Numbered from the stretch's first letter, positions 18,421 to 26,862 are shown. The stretch is DNA of 64,000 bases from Bacillus sp. sid0103 (GCF_019219025.1 NZ_JAHUWN010000010.1:124001-188000), one strand, 5' to 3'. Numbers and translations: made by a program. The notes: generated from the sequence alone by a model not told the origin.

Positions 18421-18972
18421 CTATTTAACCTCTGCTCCCAGGGATTGTTCAAAATGACCAAGCGCCCATTCATGGCCAGCTTGATTAAAAGATGCCACTG
18501 CATCCTTGTATACCACAATCTTAAAGCCTTTATTGTAGGCATCGACAGCAGTATGAAGCACGCAAATATCAGTGCAGACCCCGACCAAATGGACCTCAGT
18601 AACCCCGCGTTCCCGTAATTTCATCTCAAGATCCGTTCCCGCAAACGCCGAGTAACGCGTTTTATCCATAAATGCAACATTTTCAAGCTGACTATTCATT
18701 TCATATACTGCCTTGAGGGCACCGAATAAGTCTCTACCTGTAGTTCCACGTAAATTGTGCGGAGGGAACAGCTTCGTTTCCGGATGGAACTCATCTCCAC
18801 GGTCATGAACATCTATCGCAAAAACGACATACTCTCCATTCGCGATAAACTCTTTGGTCAGTTCGACAATCTTTCCTTCAATCTTTTGTCCGGGCTCGCC
18901 GCATGTTAATGCCCCGTCCTCTGCTACAAAATCATAGGTATAATCAATATTTATTAGTGCTTTCAATTCCAT
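18421..18972 (-). CDS. pncA: Nicotinamidase / isochorismatase-family hydrolase
   Basis: The enzyme deamidates nicotinamide to nicotinate. The cysteine-hydrolase triad is visible: Asp in INIDYTYDF, Lys in MDKTRYSAF and Cys in LVGVCTDICV. The metal-site DVHDRGDEFHPETKLF block is also present. The start at 18972 (MELKALINI) is chosen because AAGGGGTG lies just upstream; the in-frame ATG at 18999 lacks a site. It matches B. subtilis YueJ and stands next to pncB (YueK). Confidence 0.94.
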   Translation of the reverse strand: MELKALINIDYTYDFVAEDGALTCGEPGQKIEGKIVELTKEFIANGEYVVFAIDVHDRGDEFHPETKLFPPHNLRGTTGRDLFGALKAVYEMNSQLENVAFMDKTRYSAFAGTDLEMKLRERGVTEVHLVGVCTDICVLHTAVDAYNKGFKIVVYKDAVASFNQAGHEWALGHFEQSLGAEVK

Positions 18973-19045
18973 ACACCCCTTCAACCGTTTATCCATCATT
19001 CATTACAGATTATTCTATAACGTTTACATAATTCCCTTTTCAATA

Positions 19046-19077
19046 GAAAAAAAGCCCGTCCTATTGGAACGAGCTTT
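19046..19077 (-). terminator. Terminator of dgkB
   Basis: On the minus strand AAAGCTCGTTCC pairs (with G-T pairs) with GGACGGGCTTT and is followed by seven T residues, directly after the dgkB stop. Confidence 0.8.
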
Positions 19078-19078
19078 C

Positions 19079-20020
19079 TTAGCTATATCTTTTCCCTGCT
19101 TCCCAATCGGTTGGGCGGTCATTCGGTCTGATATCTTCAAGGGGCACAAACACCTCTAAGTGACGATAGAGGTTCTCAAACTCAGCTGGTAACAATCCGC
19201 CAAACTCTCCATCCAAGTTTAACTGCACCTTTTCCGTCGCATGAACCTTAATCCGGTTTGCCTGTGTGTAGATGACATTGGGATCATGGATATGGTCACC
19301 ACGAAGAGCCAATGTCGCAATTCGAATAAATTCAGCAAGATTGGTCTTTTTCAAGATCAGAAGCGAAAATAGTCCATCGTTAATCGATGCATCAGGTGCC
19401 AGCTTTTCAAACCCGCCGATTGAATTAGTCAGTCCTACCAGAAACAGCATGGCTTCCCCATCGAATAACTTCCCATCATACTCAATCGATACCTTAGATG
19501 GTTTAATGGAAGGAAGCATTTCCATCCCTTTTAAATAGTATGCCAATTGACCAAGCATCGTTTTCAACTTACTTGGAACTTCGTATGTAATCTCGGTGAG
19601 TCTACCGCCGCCAGCAATATTAATAAAATACCGGTCATTGATGCGTCCAATATCGACTGGAATCATTTCCCCTTTTGTGATGATATCCACCGCCGCTCCA
19701 ATATCTCTTGGAATGTGCAGGGCGCGGGCAAAATCATTCGTCGTACCAGCTGGAATAATCCCTAATCGCGGACGATACTCCTGTTCCGCGAGGCCGTTAA
19801 CCACCTCATGAATCGTTCCGTCACCGCCAGCTGCAATAACAATATCATACCTACGCTCAACAGCTATCCGTGCTGCTTCCGTCGCATCCCCTGCACCCGT
19901 TGTCGCGTGACAAGATGCTTCATATCCAGCCATTTCTAGCTTCTGAAGAATTTCTGGAAGATTCCGCTTCAGAATTTCACGTCCTGAGGTAGGATTATAA
20001 ATCAGTCTTGCTCTTTTCAT
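19079..20020 (-). CDS. dgkB: Diacylglycerol kinase DgkB
   Basis: The soluble diacylglycerol kinase recycles diacylglycerol to phosphatidic acid, mainly the by-product of lipoteichoic acid synthesis. The DAGK catalytic domain shows YNPTSGRE at residue 6, the nucleotide loop AAGGDGTIHEVVNGL near 67 and PAGTTNDFARAL near 100. Length (313) is normal. In B. subtilis the homologue yerQ also lies between gatCAB and yefA/rlmCD. Confidence 0.95.
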   Translation of the reverse strand: MKRARLIYNPTSGREILKRNLPEILQKLEMAGYEASCHATTGAGDATEAARIAVERRYDIVIAAGGDGTIHEVVNGLAEQEYRPRLGIIPAGTTNDFARALHIPRDIGAAVDIITKGEMIPVDIGRINDRYFINIAGGGRLTEITYEVPSKLKTMLGQLAYYLKGMEMLPSIKPSKVSIEYDGKLFDGEAMLFLVGLTNSIGGFEKLAPDASINDGLFSLLILKKTNLAEFIRIATLALRGDHIHDPNVIYTQANRIKVHATEKVQLNLDGEFGGLLPAEFENLYRHLEVFVPLEDIRPNDRPTDWEAGKRYS

Positions 20021-20181
20021 CGTTTCATCATCCTATTTTTGAAATCAACATCGGTAATAGCTATCCGCTCATTTCAATATTCTACCAATTATTGTTCTTG
20101 CTTACAAACATATCGCTATGCGGAGATACTAACTTACCTTCTAACATTCATCTCCTATCATAACGTTTTTTTATTTTTTTG

Positions 20182-20219
20182 CAAAAAACAAGACATATAG
20201 GAACTAAATCCTTATGTCT
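20182..20219 (-). terminator. Terminator of the ECF sigma operon
   Basis: On the minus strand AGACATAAGG pairs with CCTATATGTCT (one bulge) and is followed by a T-rich tract, seven bases after the stop of the last operon gene. Confidence 0.65.
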
Positions 20220-20226
20220 ACTCTAG

Positions 20227-21147
20227 TTATTGATTCGTATTCAGGTTGATCTCATAGGCATTGGCAATGTTGATGTGGTATTTCCCTTCACCTGATTGAT
20301 AAACTCCATCTTTCATACCATTATCGATGCCATCAGAAGTCTTTTTCTGCGACACCTTCCAATCTCCTTCTTTTCCTCTAAGCTCTTGAACACCCACTGC
20401 CTCAACCTTCAAATTACTATTGGCAGCAACATCGACCACAATCGAAGCGACACTCTCAATATTCCAGTCATTCACAAGAGAGCGTGGCTTTAACGTGAGT
20501 GAATTGTCACTGCCAACCACTTCAAGCTTCACATTATTTGGAACCAACAGTGTTGCGGCAACCTCCCCACTAGCATTGAACGGACTAACTTCATTGGGCA
20601 GTGACTTCATGTTTAAATAAAGCGTATCACCCTTTTGGTTTGCCGAAATGATATCATCGGAACTCTGAAGTAACTTCGTCTTTTTGGCTGTTTGCACCCG
20701 ATACGTCCCGAACAAAGATACCGCTTTTTCTTCCGTCGATTCAACCGTTAACTGATGGCCCACCGACCTGACTACCACCCGTTTGATGTTTTCATCCATT
20801 TGGCGGGAAAAAGCAGGCAGTTCAAACGTGCGCTCCTCCCTCGCCATCACTTCTTCCACTTTCCCGATAATACCCGTTGTGCTCAAAATCGCGAATGCAA
20901 TCCCAGCCGTTCCGACGACTCCCACAAAGAAAATACTTAGAAAATCATATTTTAACACCGGTTTTTCCTGTCGTGACAAAAACAAATAAACGAGAATCTC
21001 AACACCGAGGACAACCAATAAAAGCGGCCACCAAGCTGTCATCACCTGCACAAGGTCTAACCCCATAAACTTTGAAAAAAAGAGGAAAAGACCAAGGAAT
21101 ACAAGTGAGGCTCCCATCGAAAACGTTCCAACACGCCAAGTTCTCAT
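20227..21147 (-). CDS. LiaF-like membrane protein with C-terminal adhesin-like domain
   Basis: This 306-residue protein has three membrane segments in the first 95 residues, arranged as in the LiaF/DUF5668 N-terminus, and then a beta-rich domain (about 110-300) with alternating hydrophobic residues like DUF4097/DUF2807 proteins. Such proteins modulate envelope-stress signalling in Bacillus. It is the last gene of the ECF sigma operon and its ATG overlaps the stop of the 31-residue ORF by four bases. It probably acts at the membrane as a target or modulator of the regulon; exact role unknown. Confidence 0.7.
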   Translation of the reverse strand: MRTWRVGTFSMGASLVFLGLFLFFSKFMGLDLVQVMTAWWPLLLVVLGVEILVYLFLSRQEKPVLKYDFLSIFFVGVVGTAGIAFAILSTTGIIGKVEEVMAREERTFELPAFSRQMDENIKRVVVRSVGHQLTVESTEEKAVSLFGTYRVQTAKKTKLLQSSDDIISANQKGDTLYLNMKSLPNEVSPFNASGEVAATLLVPNNVKLEVVGSDNSLTLKPRSLVNDWNIESVASIVVDVAANSNLKVEAVGVQELRGKEGDWKVSQKKTSDGIDNGMKDGVYQSGEGKYHINIANAYEINLNTNQ

Positions 21148-21239
21148 CCTTCTTCTCCACCCCTTCTTTTTCTAAAAAGGAACCCAATTCCGAATCCGAT
21201 TATTGCTGCGCCTGCAATCGTTTTTCCCCACTTATTCAT
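21144..21239 (-). CDS. Tiny hydrophobic protein (31 aa) within ECF operon
   Basis: The ORF MNKWGKTIAGAAIIG... has a Gly/Ala/Ile-rich membrane-like stretch (residues 7-22) and a basic end (RKRRGGEEG). Its ATG lies inside the last codons of the upstream gene (ATGAATAA overlap), preceded by GGGAGG, and its TGA overlaps the next gene's ATG. Placement with overlaps on both sides makes it very likely to be translated. The Gly-rich single span followed by RKRR suggests a small membrane adaptor. Function unknown. Confidence 0.65.
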   Translation of the reverse strand: MNKWGKTIAGAAIIGFGIGFLFRKRRGGEEG

Positions 21240-22311
21240 GCTTTTTTTCCTCCCGTTTTTGTTTGCTTCCAGATAAAAGCTTAATGCCCCCGCCAATCAA
21301 CAGGATACAGACAAGTCCTGTTTGTAGATACCCTTGTACCCAATACATCACATCAACATTAATTAACCTGTTTAGAATCGGTGAGAAAGCCGGAAGGAAG
21401 ACATTCATCAAGAGGTAGTAGAGACCCATCAAAACAAGCCCAATCCCTACCCATTTTTGATGATTAAGGAAATACGCAATAATCGGTACATCCTCTATCG
21501 TTTCTTCTCCGTACCTTGAAACCTTTTGCATTGCATCAAAAAAACTATAAAACCAGATAATCGGAATTAAGAACAAGAAGATCCCAAGTCGTAACGTATC
21601 CAAAATATAGATAGAAAACAGAAATGCTGCCATTAACTGGATGCCCCGTCGCTGCAGGCCAAGATACAGATGTCCTGCTCCTGGAAAAATAGCGAGAAAT
21701 GTGGCGATCGATTTGCTTTTTTTACCATCTTCACGCCGCATCTCAAAGTCTTCAAAGATCGTCCTATCGACAAGTACCTCTCCGCGCTGTTTTTTGTTTA
21801 CCTGTTGAACGGCATCAAAAAATCCATACACCCAAATAATCGGCAGGGCGGCTAAAAAGACCATAAATTCATCTCGGTTGGAGAGAGCTGTCACGAATAT
21901 GACCATAACCCCGAGACCCAAGAAAGTAGCCAAAAGCGTTAATCCTCTGGTCATTAAGCCAATTTGGAAGTGGCCTAAGCCTGGGATAAATGATAAAACA
22001 ATCGTATAAAACCGTTCTGAATCTTGCGAAACCTGTGTCTGCGCTCCATCTGGGTTAGCAGACTTAAGCACCTTTTTATGTTTGGAAACCTGCACACCCA
22101 TATCGATGAAACTGATAAGATACAGGAACAGTCCTAACATAAAGGTCACGATGGAGACTTCCTCATTATTTGTGACTAACCCAATGACCGTAACGAATGC
22201 CAGCCCCAATACCGACAGTAGATAAAGGACTCCGCGAAACATGTTGCCGAAATAAATATGACCAAGACCCGGGAATAAGGATAAGGTCAGTGCTTTTGTC
22301 GGATTTTTCAT
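21232..22311 (-). CDS. Multi-pass membrane protein with three internal repeats
   Basis: The 359-residue protein contains three copies of a module P-G-x-G-H-x-x-x-G-x-x-x-R-G followed by a long hydrophobic stretch: LFPGLGHIYFGNMFRG (about 14), FIPGLGHFQIGLMTRG (about 109) and IFPGAGHLYLGLQRRG (about 209). Each repeat begins two membrane helices, so the protein is an internally triplicated membrane domain resembling TM2-like families. A fourth, degenerate segment ends the protein. Its start codon overlaps the anti-sigma stop (ATGA). Function unknown; probably an effector or sensor component of the ECF operon. Confidence 0.7.
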   Translation of the reverse strand: MKNPTKALTLSLFPGLGHIYFGNMFRGVLYLLSVLGLAFVTVIGLVTNNEEVSIVTFMLGLFLYLISFIDMGVQVSKHKKVLKSANPDGAQTQVSQDSERFYTIVLSFIPGLGHFQIGLMTRGLTLLATFLGLGVMVIFVTALSNRDEFMVFLAALPIIWVYGFFDAVQQVNKKQRGEVLVDRTIFEDFEMRREDGKKSKSIATFLAIFPGAGHLYLGLQRRGIQLMAAFLFSIYILDTLRLGIFLFLIPIIWFYSFFDAMQKVSRYGEETIEDVPIIAYFLNHQKWVGIGLVLMGLYYLLMNVFLPAFSPILNRLINVDVMYWVQGYLQTGLVCILLIGGGIKLLSGSKQKREEKKHE

Positions 22312-22844
22312 TTCTTAACTGCCTCCTTTTTTTCTAGTGAATCCATCCATGCAAAAGTTTTATTAATAACGCCCTCCGTCACTGAAGGCTTCTTTTCCTG
22401 AAGTTGCTGCGGCCTTTCGAGCGAGTTTGCATAAGCAGCTAGCGATTGAAAGACTCCTGAGAAGGTTAATAAAAGTGTCGCGGCCGCTGCAAGCAGATAA
22501 TGAAAGGCTGCTTGCTGATAAAATGGTTTTTTCTTGTTCTCTTCTACCTTCTTTATGATTGGCTCCGTTGGCACCGGTTGAATACTAGAATCGATATCCA
22601 CTTTCCGATCTAGACAAGACACTTGTAATTCCGTTTTTTGCTTTGAAACCTCCGCCATGACCAACTCGGTAAAGTCACTGTCTGGTAGAACTGGAAGCGA
22701 TGATTCACTCGTTTCCACGGCCATTAAATAATGGTTGAGACATTGGTCGCACGAATATAAATGATTTTCTAATTCCTCTTTGGTTTTCTCATTGATTTCG
22801 TCATTAACGTATTGCAACCACTCATTAAAAGTGTAATGCTTCAT
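22308..22844 (-). CDS. Anti-sigma factor with zinc-binding N-terminus
   Basis: Residues 1-50 contain H-x3-C-x2-C (HLYSCDQC), the ZAS motif by which anti-sigma factors bind ECF sigma factors. A single membrane segment lies at about 111-132 (HYLLAAAATLLLTF), leaving a short external tail. The start at 22844 follows GGAGG nine bases upstream and overlaps the sigma-factor stop by four bases (ATGA), the usual coupling that keeps the two at matched levels. It should hold the sigma factor at the membrane until a signal triggers release. Confidence 0.88.
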   Translation of the reverse strand: MKHYTFNEWLQYVNDEINEKTKEELENHLYSCDQCLNHYLMAVETSESSLPVLPDSDFTELVMAEVSKQKTELQVSCLDRKVDIDSSIQPVPTEPIIKKVEENKKKPFYQQAAFHYLLAAAATLLLTFSGVFQSLAAYANSLERPQQLQEKKPSVTEGVINKTFAWMDSLEKKEAVKK

Positions 22845-23386
22845 GAAAAATCGTCCTCCTTCCAATTCTTTTTCATCCAATGGCGGGCCCGGTACAGCTT
22901 TGTTTCAATGGTTTTTACCTGCACATTCTGTTCTTCAGCCATTTGCTGATAGCTTTTATCCGCAATATAAAATCCGTAAATAACATCACGATAATTTTCA
23001 GGCAGTTCATCAAGCTTTTTCCTAACAAGCCTTCTTCGATCTAGTTCGATTATCTCTTTTTCAACACTATCCTTCGGCGACCCTGCAACCTGTTGTTCAA
23101 GGTCTTCCGCCACTTCCTCTCGTTTTCTCACATGTTTTCGTTTTACATCTATCGCATGATTAACGGCAATTCGCGTTATCCACGTCTTAAACCCTTGATT
23201 TTGATATTGGGGGAGAGAGGTATAAATTTTCAGAAATACTTCCTGTGCGGCGTCTTCTGCTTCTTTTTGGTCGCGAAGCACAGCAAAGATGGTCCGGAAC
23301 ACATCATTACGGTACTTTTCAACCAAAAGTCGAAAGGCATGATCATTGCCGTCCAGCACATTTTCTATTAAAGCTGCATCACTAAT
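22841..23386 (-). CDS. ECF-type RNA polymerase sigma factor (probable ATT start)
   Basis: Region 2 (AFRLLVEKYRNDVF...DAAQEVFLKIY) and region 4 (LPENYRDVIYGFYIADKSYQQMAEEQNVQ) of ECF sigma factors are complete. The conventional GTG start at 23359 would cut off the first turns of region 2. Nine codons earlier an ATT (23384-23386) is six bases after AGGGGGAG and restores the family-typical opening ISDAALIENVLDGNDHAF. I therefore prefer ATT. The operon that follows has an anti-sigma factor and three membrane proteins. A candidate ECF promoter lies at 23423-23452, fitting self-activation. Confidence 0.9.
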   Translation of the reverse strand: MSDAALIENVLDGNDHAFRLLVEKYRNDVFRTIFAVLRDQKEAEDAAQEVFLKIYTSLPQYQNQGFKTWITRIAVNHAIDVKRKHVRKREEVAEDLEQQVAGSPKDSVEKEIIELDRRRLVRKKLDELPENYRDVIYGFYIADKSYQQMAEEQNVQVKTIETKLYRARHWMKKNWKEDDFS

Positions 23387-23422
23387 GGTTCTCTCCCCCT
23401 TTCTTTTTTGTTACTCAATTAA

Positions 23423-23452
23423 TAGACGAAACGCTATTTACATAACCCTACA
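23423..23452 (-). promoter_or_regulatory. Candidate ECF-type promoter
   Basis: On the minus strand TGTAGG and CGTCTA are separated by 18 bp. CGTC is the typical -10 core of Bacillus ECF promoters. It lies about 40 bp before the sigma-factor start, suggesting autoregulation. Confidence 0.4.
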
Positions 23453-23517
23453 CCATTTTTAAAAATATTTTTTTCAATTCTCTTCATCATACCACGCTCA
23501 TTTTTGCAGTTGAATAT

Positions 23518-23549
23518 AAAAACCGTGCGGATGGCGGCCGCACGGTTTT
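23518..23549. terminator. Terminator of the pentapeptide-repeat gene
   Basis: AAACCGTGCGG pairs perfectly with CCGCACGGTTT around a 7-nt loop, with a T-run on the minus strand (and a shorter one on plus), 19 bp after the stop. Confidence 0.85.
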
Positions 23550-23567
23550 AGCATCTATCAAAATAGT

Positions 23568-24215
23568 TTATTCTTTAATTTCCAATCCTAAAAGCTTTGC
23601 AAATCCAATCGCCTGATCTGCAGAAACAATGCACCCTGCCACACTATCAAGTGAGAGATTTAAGCGGTTAAATTTACAACTGCTAAGGTCGACTCCAGCA
23701 AGCCGGGTTCCCGTAAAGTTCGAATCTTCGAGATCACAGTGTTTAAATTCAAGTTTATTGAACTTGGCTTCATAATAATCTGCACTGCGCAGGGAACAAT
23801 TTTCAAACCTCATTTCTTTCAAATCTGCATATCCAAACGATCCCATATTCAGATTACAATTTTCAAAAAAGACATTCCTTAACGTCGCATCTGCAAGATT
23901 TAATCCGAGCAGTTTACAATCACGAAACTCGACCCGGTGGATGATTCCATCGGTAAAGTCTACATTGGACAGGTCGCACCGTTCAAAAATAACATCGGTT
24001 AATTGAATGTAGCGAAACGATCCATCGAGAAAGGTAACGTTTTTAAACACAACCTCTTCGAATCGTACTTTTTCAATATCCTCTTGTGAGATCGTACAGT
24101 CGCTAATGAGCGCCATGTTAATATAAGAATCTTCTCTATTGTTATAATCAAACGAACTTAAACCGGTTGGTATTTTCGGTGGTTGGATTTTTAGTTTCTT
24201 ACTCAAATTCATCAT
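23568..24215 (-). CDS. Pentapeptide-repeat protein
   Basis: Residues about 45-195 are made of pentapeptide repeats of the A(D/N)LXX kind, for example FERCDLSNVDF, LLGLNLADATL and HCDLEDSNFTG, forming a right-handed beta-helix. Some proteins of this class protect DNA gyrase from quinolones by mimicking DNA, but most have no known function. The start is one of two adjacent ATGs (24210-24215) after AAAGGA. The gene stands alone with its own terminator. Confidence 0.88.
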   Translation of the reverse strand: MMNLSKKLKIQPPKIPTGLSSFDYNNREDSYINMALISDCTISQEDIEKVRFEEVVFKNVTFLDGSFRYIQLTDVIFERCDLSNVDFTDGIIHRVEFRDCKLLGLNLADATLRNVFFENCNLNMGSFGYADLKEMRFENCSLRSADYYEAKFNKLEFKHCDLEDSNFTGTRLAGVDLSSCKFNRLNLSLDSVAGCIVSADQAIGFAKLLGLEIKE

Positions 24216-24269
24216 CCTTTATAGGTGCGCTAGTATGTTGTCTATTATATCGTTTATTTACCTACAATA

Positions 24270-25052
24270 CTACGCTTCTAATCTTAGGATGCAGACATTA
24301 CATTCATGGGGAATAGCCCATTGTCCCTGATCTGGCAAGGCCTTTTCTAACTCAAGAAGGGCCTGCTTTCGAACGGCTTCATCTAATCCTGCCAGCCAGG
24401 AGATTGATTCGATTCGTTCAATCCATCCCTGCTTTGTAAAGTTGACTGAATAATTTATCTTATAAAAGTCTCTTACTTCAAACCCGTTTTGATCCCATTC
24501 TGCAAACCACTCTATCGGAAAGCCATTGATTCGCATGTTGGAGTCTGCCTTCGAACCGGCTGGTTTTAAGCCCTCTTTTACATTTTTTTTGAGGACCTCA
24601 AAGGTTTTTTCCACTACTGAGGTTCCTGATAGAAAACCTGAATCAATGACAATTAACGTCCCTCTTGCTTTTAAGATACGTTTTACTTCTTCTATTGCCT
24701 TTGGCCGGTCAAACCAATGCCAAGCCCGCATAACCGTGACAATATCATAATGTGAATCATCTAATCCCGTCGATTCAGCGGTACCCTGCTGATACGGAAT
24801 CGTAAAATTCTTCATCCGATTCAATTCAGAAGCTTGCGATAGTAATCCTTGTGATGGCTCAATCCCAATCACATTGGCTTTTCGCATCGCCATTTTCCTA
24901 GTTAAAGCACCTGTACCTGCACCGATATCGGCCACTTTTTTTCCATCAAAAAAAATATTTCGAAGCAGCAAACTATCCATTAAGGTGACTGGAATATCTT
25001 CTCTTGAACTTGCATAGCTATTAGCAACTTGACCAAAATCAATTTGTCTCAT
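24270..25052 (-). CDS. Class I SAM-dependent methyltransferase
   Basis: A Methyltransf_11-type fold is visible: motif I VADIGAGTGALTRKMA (about 35-50), the acidic end of strand 2 (IGIEPS) and HYDIVTVMRAWHWFDRPKA, the post-motif common in this group. Length 260 residues. The start at 25052 (MRQIDFGQVA) follows GGGAG; an upstream in-frame start at 25106 is unlikely since it lacks a ribosome site. Substrate unknown. It is divergent from plsY and shares no operon. Confidence 0.85.
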   Translation of the reverse strand: MRQIDFGQVANSYASSREDIPVTLMDSLLLRNIFFDGKKVADIGAGTGALTRKMAMRKANVIGIEPSQGLLSQASELNRMKNFTIPYQQGTAESTGLDDSHYDIVTVMRAWHWFDRPKAIEEVKRILKARGTLIVIDSGFLSGTSVVEKTFEVLKKNVKEGLKPAGSKADSNMRINGFPIEWFAEWDQNGFEVRDFYKINYSVNFTKQGWIERIESISWLAGLDEAVRKQALLELEKALPDQGQWAIPHECNVCILRLEA

Positions 25053-25172
25053 GTCGAGCGCTCCCTTTTCTTTACTAATACTGACAATTAAACAAAATAA
25101 TACCACTTAAATATGATAGAATCTATGAATAATGGGAATTTTACTAAAATAATAGTTGAGGGAATGATTCGT

Positions 25173-25799
25173 ATGTTTTGGTTCTTACTTTTTGCTTCCT
25201 ATTTAGTTGGAAGCGTTCCCACAGCCTTAATTGTGGGCAAGTTGATTTTTGGTGTTGATATCCGGGAACATGGCAGTAAAAATCCAGGGGCTACCAATAC
25301 ACTAAGGGTTCTTGGTAAAAAATCTGCTGTGTTCGTTCTAATTATTGATCTGGCTAAGGGCGCTGTGGCAGCCTACCTGCCTATCTACTTCAACCTTGAC
25401 GCAGAACCCCTTTACTTTGGTTTAGCAGCTGTTGTTGGTCATTGCTTTCCCATTTTTGCCGGCTTCAAAGGCGGAAAAGCAATTGCCACCACTGCCGGGG
25501 CTTTGTTAATCGCAGACATCTATCTCCTCGTCATTGCCTATGTGGCTTTCTTTTTAGTCATCTTTTTAACCAAGTATGTTTTTATCGGCTCGATCACCGT
25601 TGGCATTAGTATGCTCATCTATTCTTTAGTATCTTCTAAGCTTGAATTAGAACTTATCTTTATAGTATTCTCGTTATTCTTAATTTATTTGCACCGCTCG
25701 AACATTCGTAATTTCATCTTGGGTATCGAACCAAAAATTAATGATAAAAAGTTAATTAATGACCGCATCCCGCCTAAGGGAAGCGGATATAAAATGTAA
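25173..25799 (+). CDS. plsY: Acyl-phosphate:glycerol-3-phosphate acyltransferase PlsY
   Basis: PlsY makes lysophosphatidic acid from acyl-phosphate and glycerol-3-phosphate in the membrane, the first step of phospholipid synthesis. All three family motifs are present: SYLVGSVPTALI, GSKNPGATNTLR and VGHCFPIFAGFKGGKAIAT. The 208-residue length and about five membrane spans are typical. The start at 25173 is set by GAGGGA about six to nine bases upstream; the in-frame TTG-like start at 25113 is too far. Confidence 0.93.
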   Translation: MFWFLLFASYLVGSVPTALIVGKLIFGVDIREHGSKNPGATNTLRVLGKKSAVFVLIIDLAKGAVAAYLPIYFNLDAEPLYFGLAAVVGHCFPIFAGFKGGKAIATTAGALLIADIYLLVIAYVAFFLVIFLTKYVFIGSITVGISMLIYSLVSSKLELELIFIVFSLFLIYLHRSNIRNFILGIEPKINDKKLINDRIPPKGSGYKM

Positions 25800-25843
25800 T
25801 GAAAGCGTAAGCGTCTATTTAGCGGCGTATTAAAAAACCTTTG

Positions 25844-25894
25844 AAAAAAGGATCCCCTTTCAGCTAGATTGGCTGCCTTGGGATCCTTTTTTTA
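25844..25894 (+). terminator. Terminator of plsY
   Basis: AAAAAAGGATCCC pairs with GGGATCCTTTTTT around a 23-nt loop that can itself fold; a long T-run follows. Confidence 0.8.
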
Positions 25895-25903
25895 TTTTAG
25901 GCT

Positions 25904-26071
25904 CTGTTAAACTTGCCTGTTGATTGGAACGAAAGAAGCTTCGCTTTCCGCGGGCGGTCCGGGGAGCCTCCTCGTCGCTGCGCTCCTGCGGGGTCTCCCC
26001 TGCCCCGTCCTCCCGCAGGAGTCTTCGCGCCTGGAACGTAGATCAACAGGGTGCCAAAATCAACAATAAGC
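25904..26071. repeat. Interspersed imperfect-palindrome repeat, copy 1
   Basis: The element starts TGTTAAACTTGCCTGTTGAT and ends with ATCAACAG...CCAAAATCAACAATAAGC. Its ends CCTGTTGAT and ATCAACAGG are complementary, and the GC-rich centre also folds. Copy 2 lies at 54587-54796. The sequence type resembles a repeat dispersed through Bacillaceae genomes. No transposase is present. Confidence 0.8.
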
Positions 26072-26083
26072 TATGACATACCC

Positions 26084-26638
26084 TTATTTTAAAAGTGTTG
26101 ACATGATACTATTGGCAACGGTTTGCCAAATCGATGGATCTGATTGATAGGTTGCTCGAAGATTCTTAAACATTTCAGTCTGTTTCGCTTGGAATTCAGG
26201 AGCATCTTTATCTGGCAAGGCAGCGCGCTTTTCCATCACAAAAGCCTGCAATTCTGGTGCCCTTGGCCCCCAGACACCGACTTCATTTCCGTCTTCATTG
26301 ATAAATATAAAAATCGGAATCGCTCTCGACGTGCCATTGGTTAAATATTGGTCCATTAACTCCAAATTAGAGTCGCGGAGCACAAAACGGACTTCCATTC
26401 CCGCCGCTTCAGCTATTTTCAGTAAAATGGGGTTATTCAGCATCGCATCACCGCACCAATCTTCGGATAAGACAATCGAACGTAATTTTTGCGGCCTTAA
26501 TGCCTCGAGCCTATTCTTATCTTCCTCCGTTAAGGTAAAACGCTCATAGATTGTCAACATTTCCTCTTTATTAGTGGTCATAGCATTTATGTACCCATCT
26601 ACAGTCAATCCTTTTTGAAACCATTGGTTTAAATCCAT
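26084..26638 (-). CDS. Thioredoxin-like protein (Thioredoxin_9 type)
   Basis: The 184-residue protein has a thioredoxin-like fold centred on LSEDWCGDAMLNNPIL near residue 60: the first cysteine of the active site is present but the second is replaced by Ala (WCGDA rather than WCxxC). Conserved cis-Pro region RAIPIFIFINEDG follows. It is cytoplasmic (no signal). Such monothiol-type proteins may act in bacillithiol or peroxide metabolism, which is inference. The gene is alone, with a good ribosome site. Confidence 0.78.
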   Translation of the reverse strand: MDLNQWFQKGLTVDGYINAMTTNKEEMLTIYERFTLTEEDKNRLEALRPQKLRSIVLSEDWCGDAMLNNPILLKIAEAAGMEVRFVLRDSNLELMDQYLTNGTSRAIPIFIFINEDGNEVGVWGPRAPELQAFVMEKRAALPDKDAPEFQAKQTEMFKNLRATYQSDPSIWQTVANSIMSTLLK

Positions 26639-26809
26639 TCAATGCACCCCTTCCATTTTCTCCAATAATAGTCCTTTTAGGAACCCGATACAATTGAACT
26701 GCTTAGTGAGATGCACCAAAGTTATTCTACAAGTATTTTCTCCTATCTTAAAAAAGTATATTTATCCACTAGAAATACAGTGTTAAAGTTGATAGAATAT
26801 TTTTTATAT

Positions 26810-26835
26810 AGAAAATATTATTAAAAATATTTTCT
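26810..26835. promoter_or_regulatory. Inverted repeat before the proline symporter
   Basis: AGAAAATATT and AATATTTTCT form a perfect 10-bp inverted repeat with a 6-bp centre, 28 bp before the start. It may be an operator or a leader hairpin. Confidence 0.35.
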
Positions 26836-26862
26836 ACGATAACAAAATTAGGGAGGAAACCT

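Noticed and set aside
25904..26071. Structured regulatory RNA of plsY or the thioredoxin gene
   Set aside because: The same sequence recurs at 54587-54796 in an unrelated context and lies beyond the plsY terminator, so it is a dispersed repeat.
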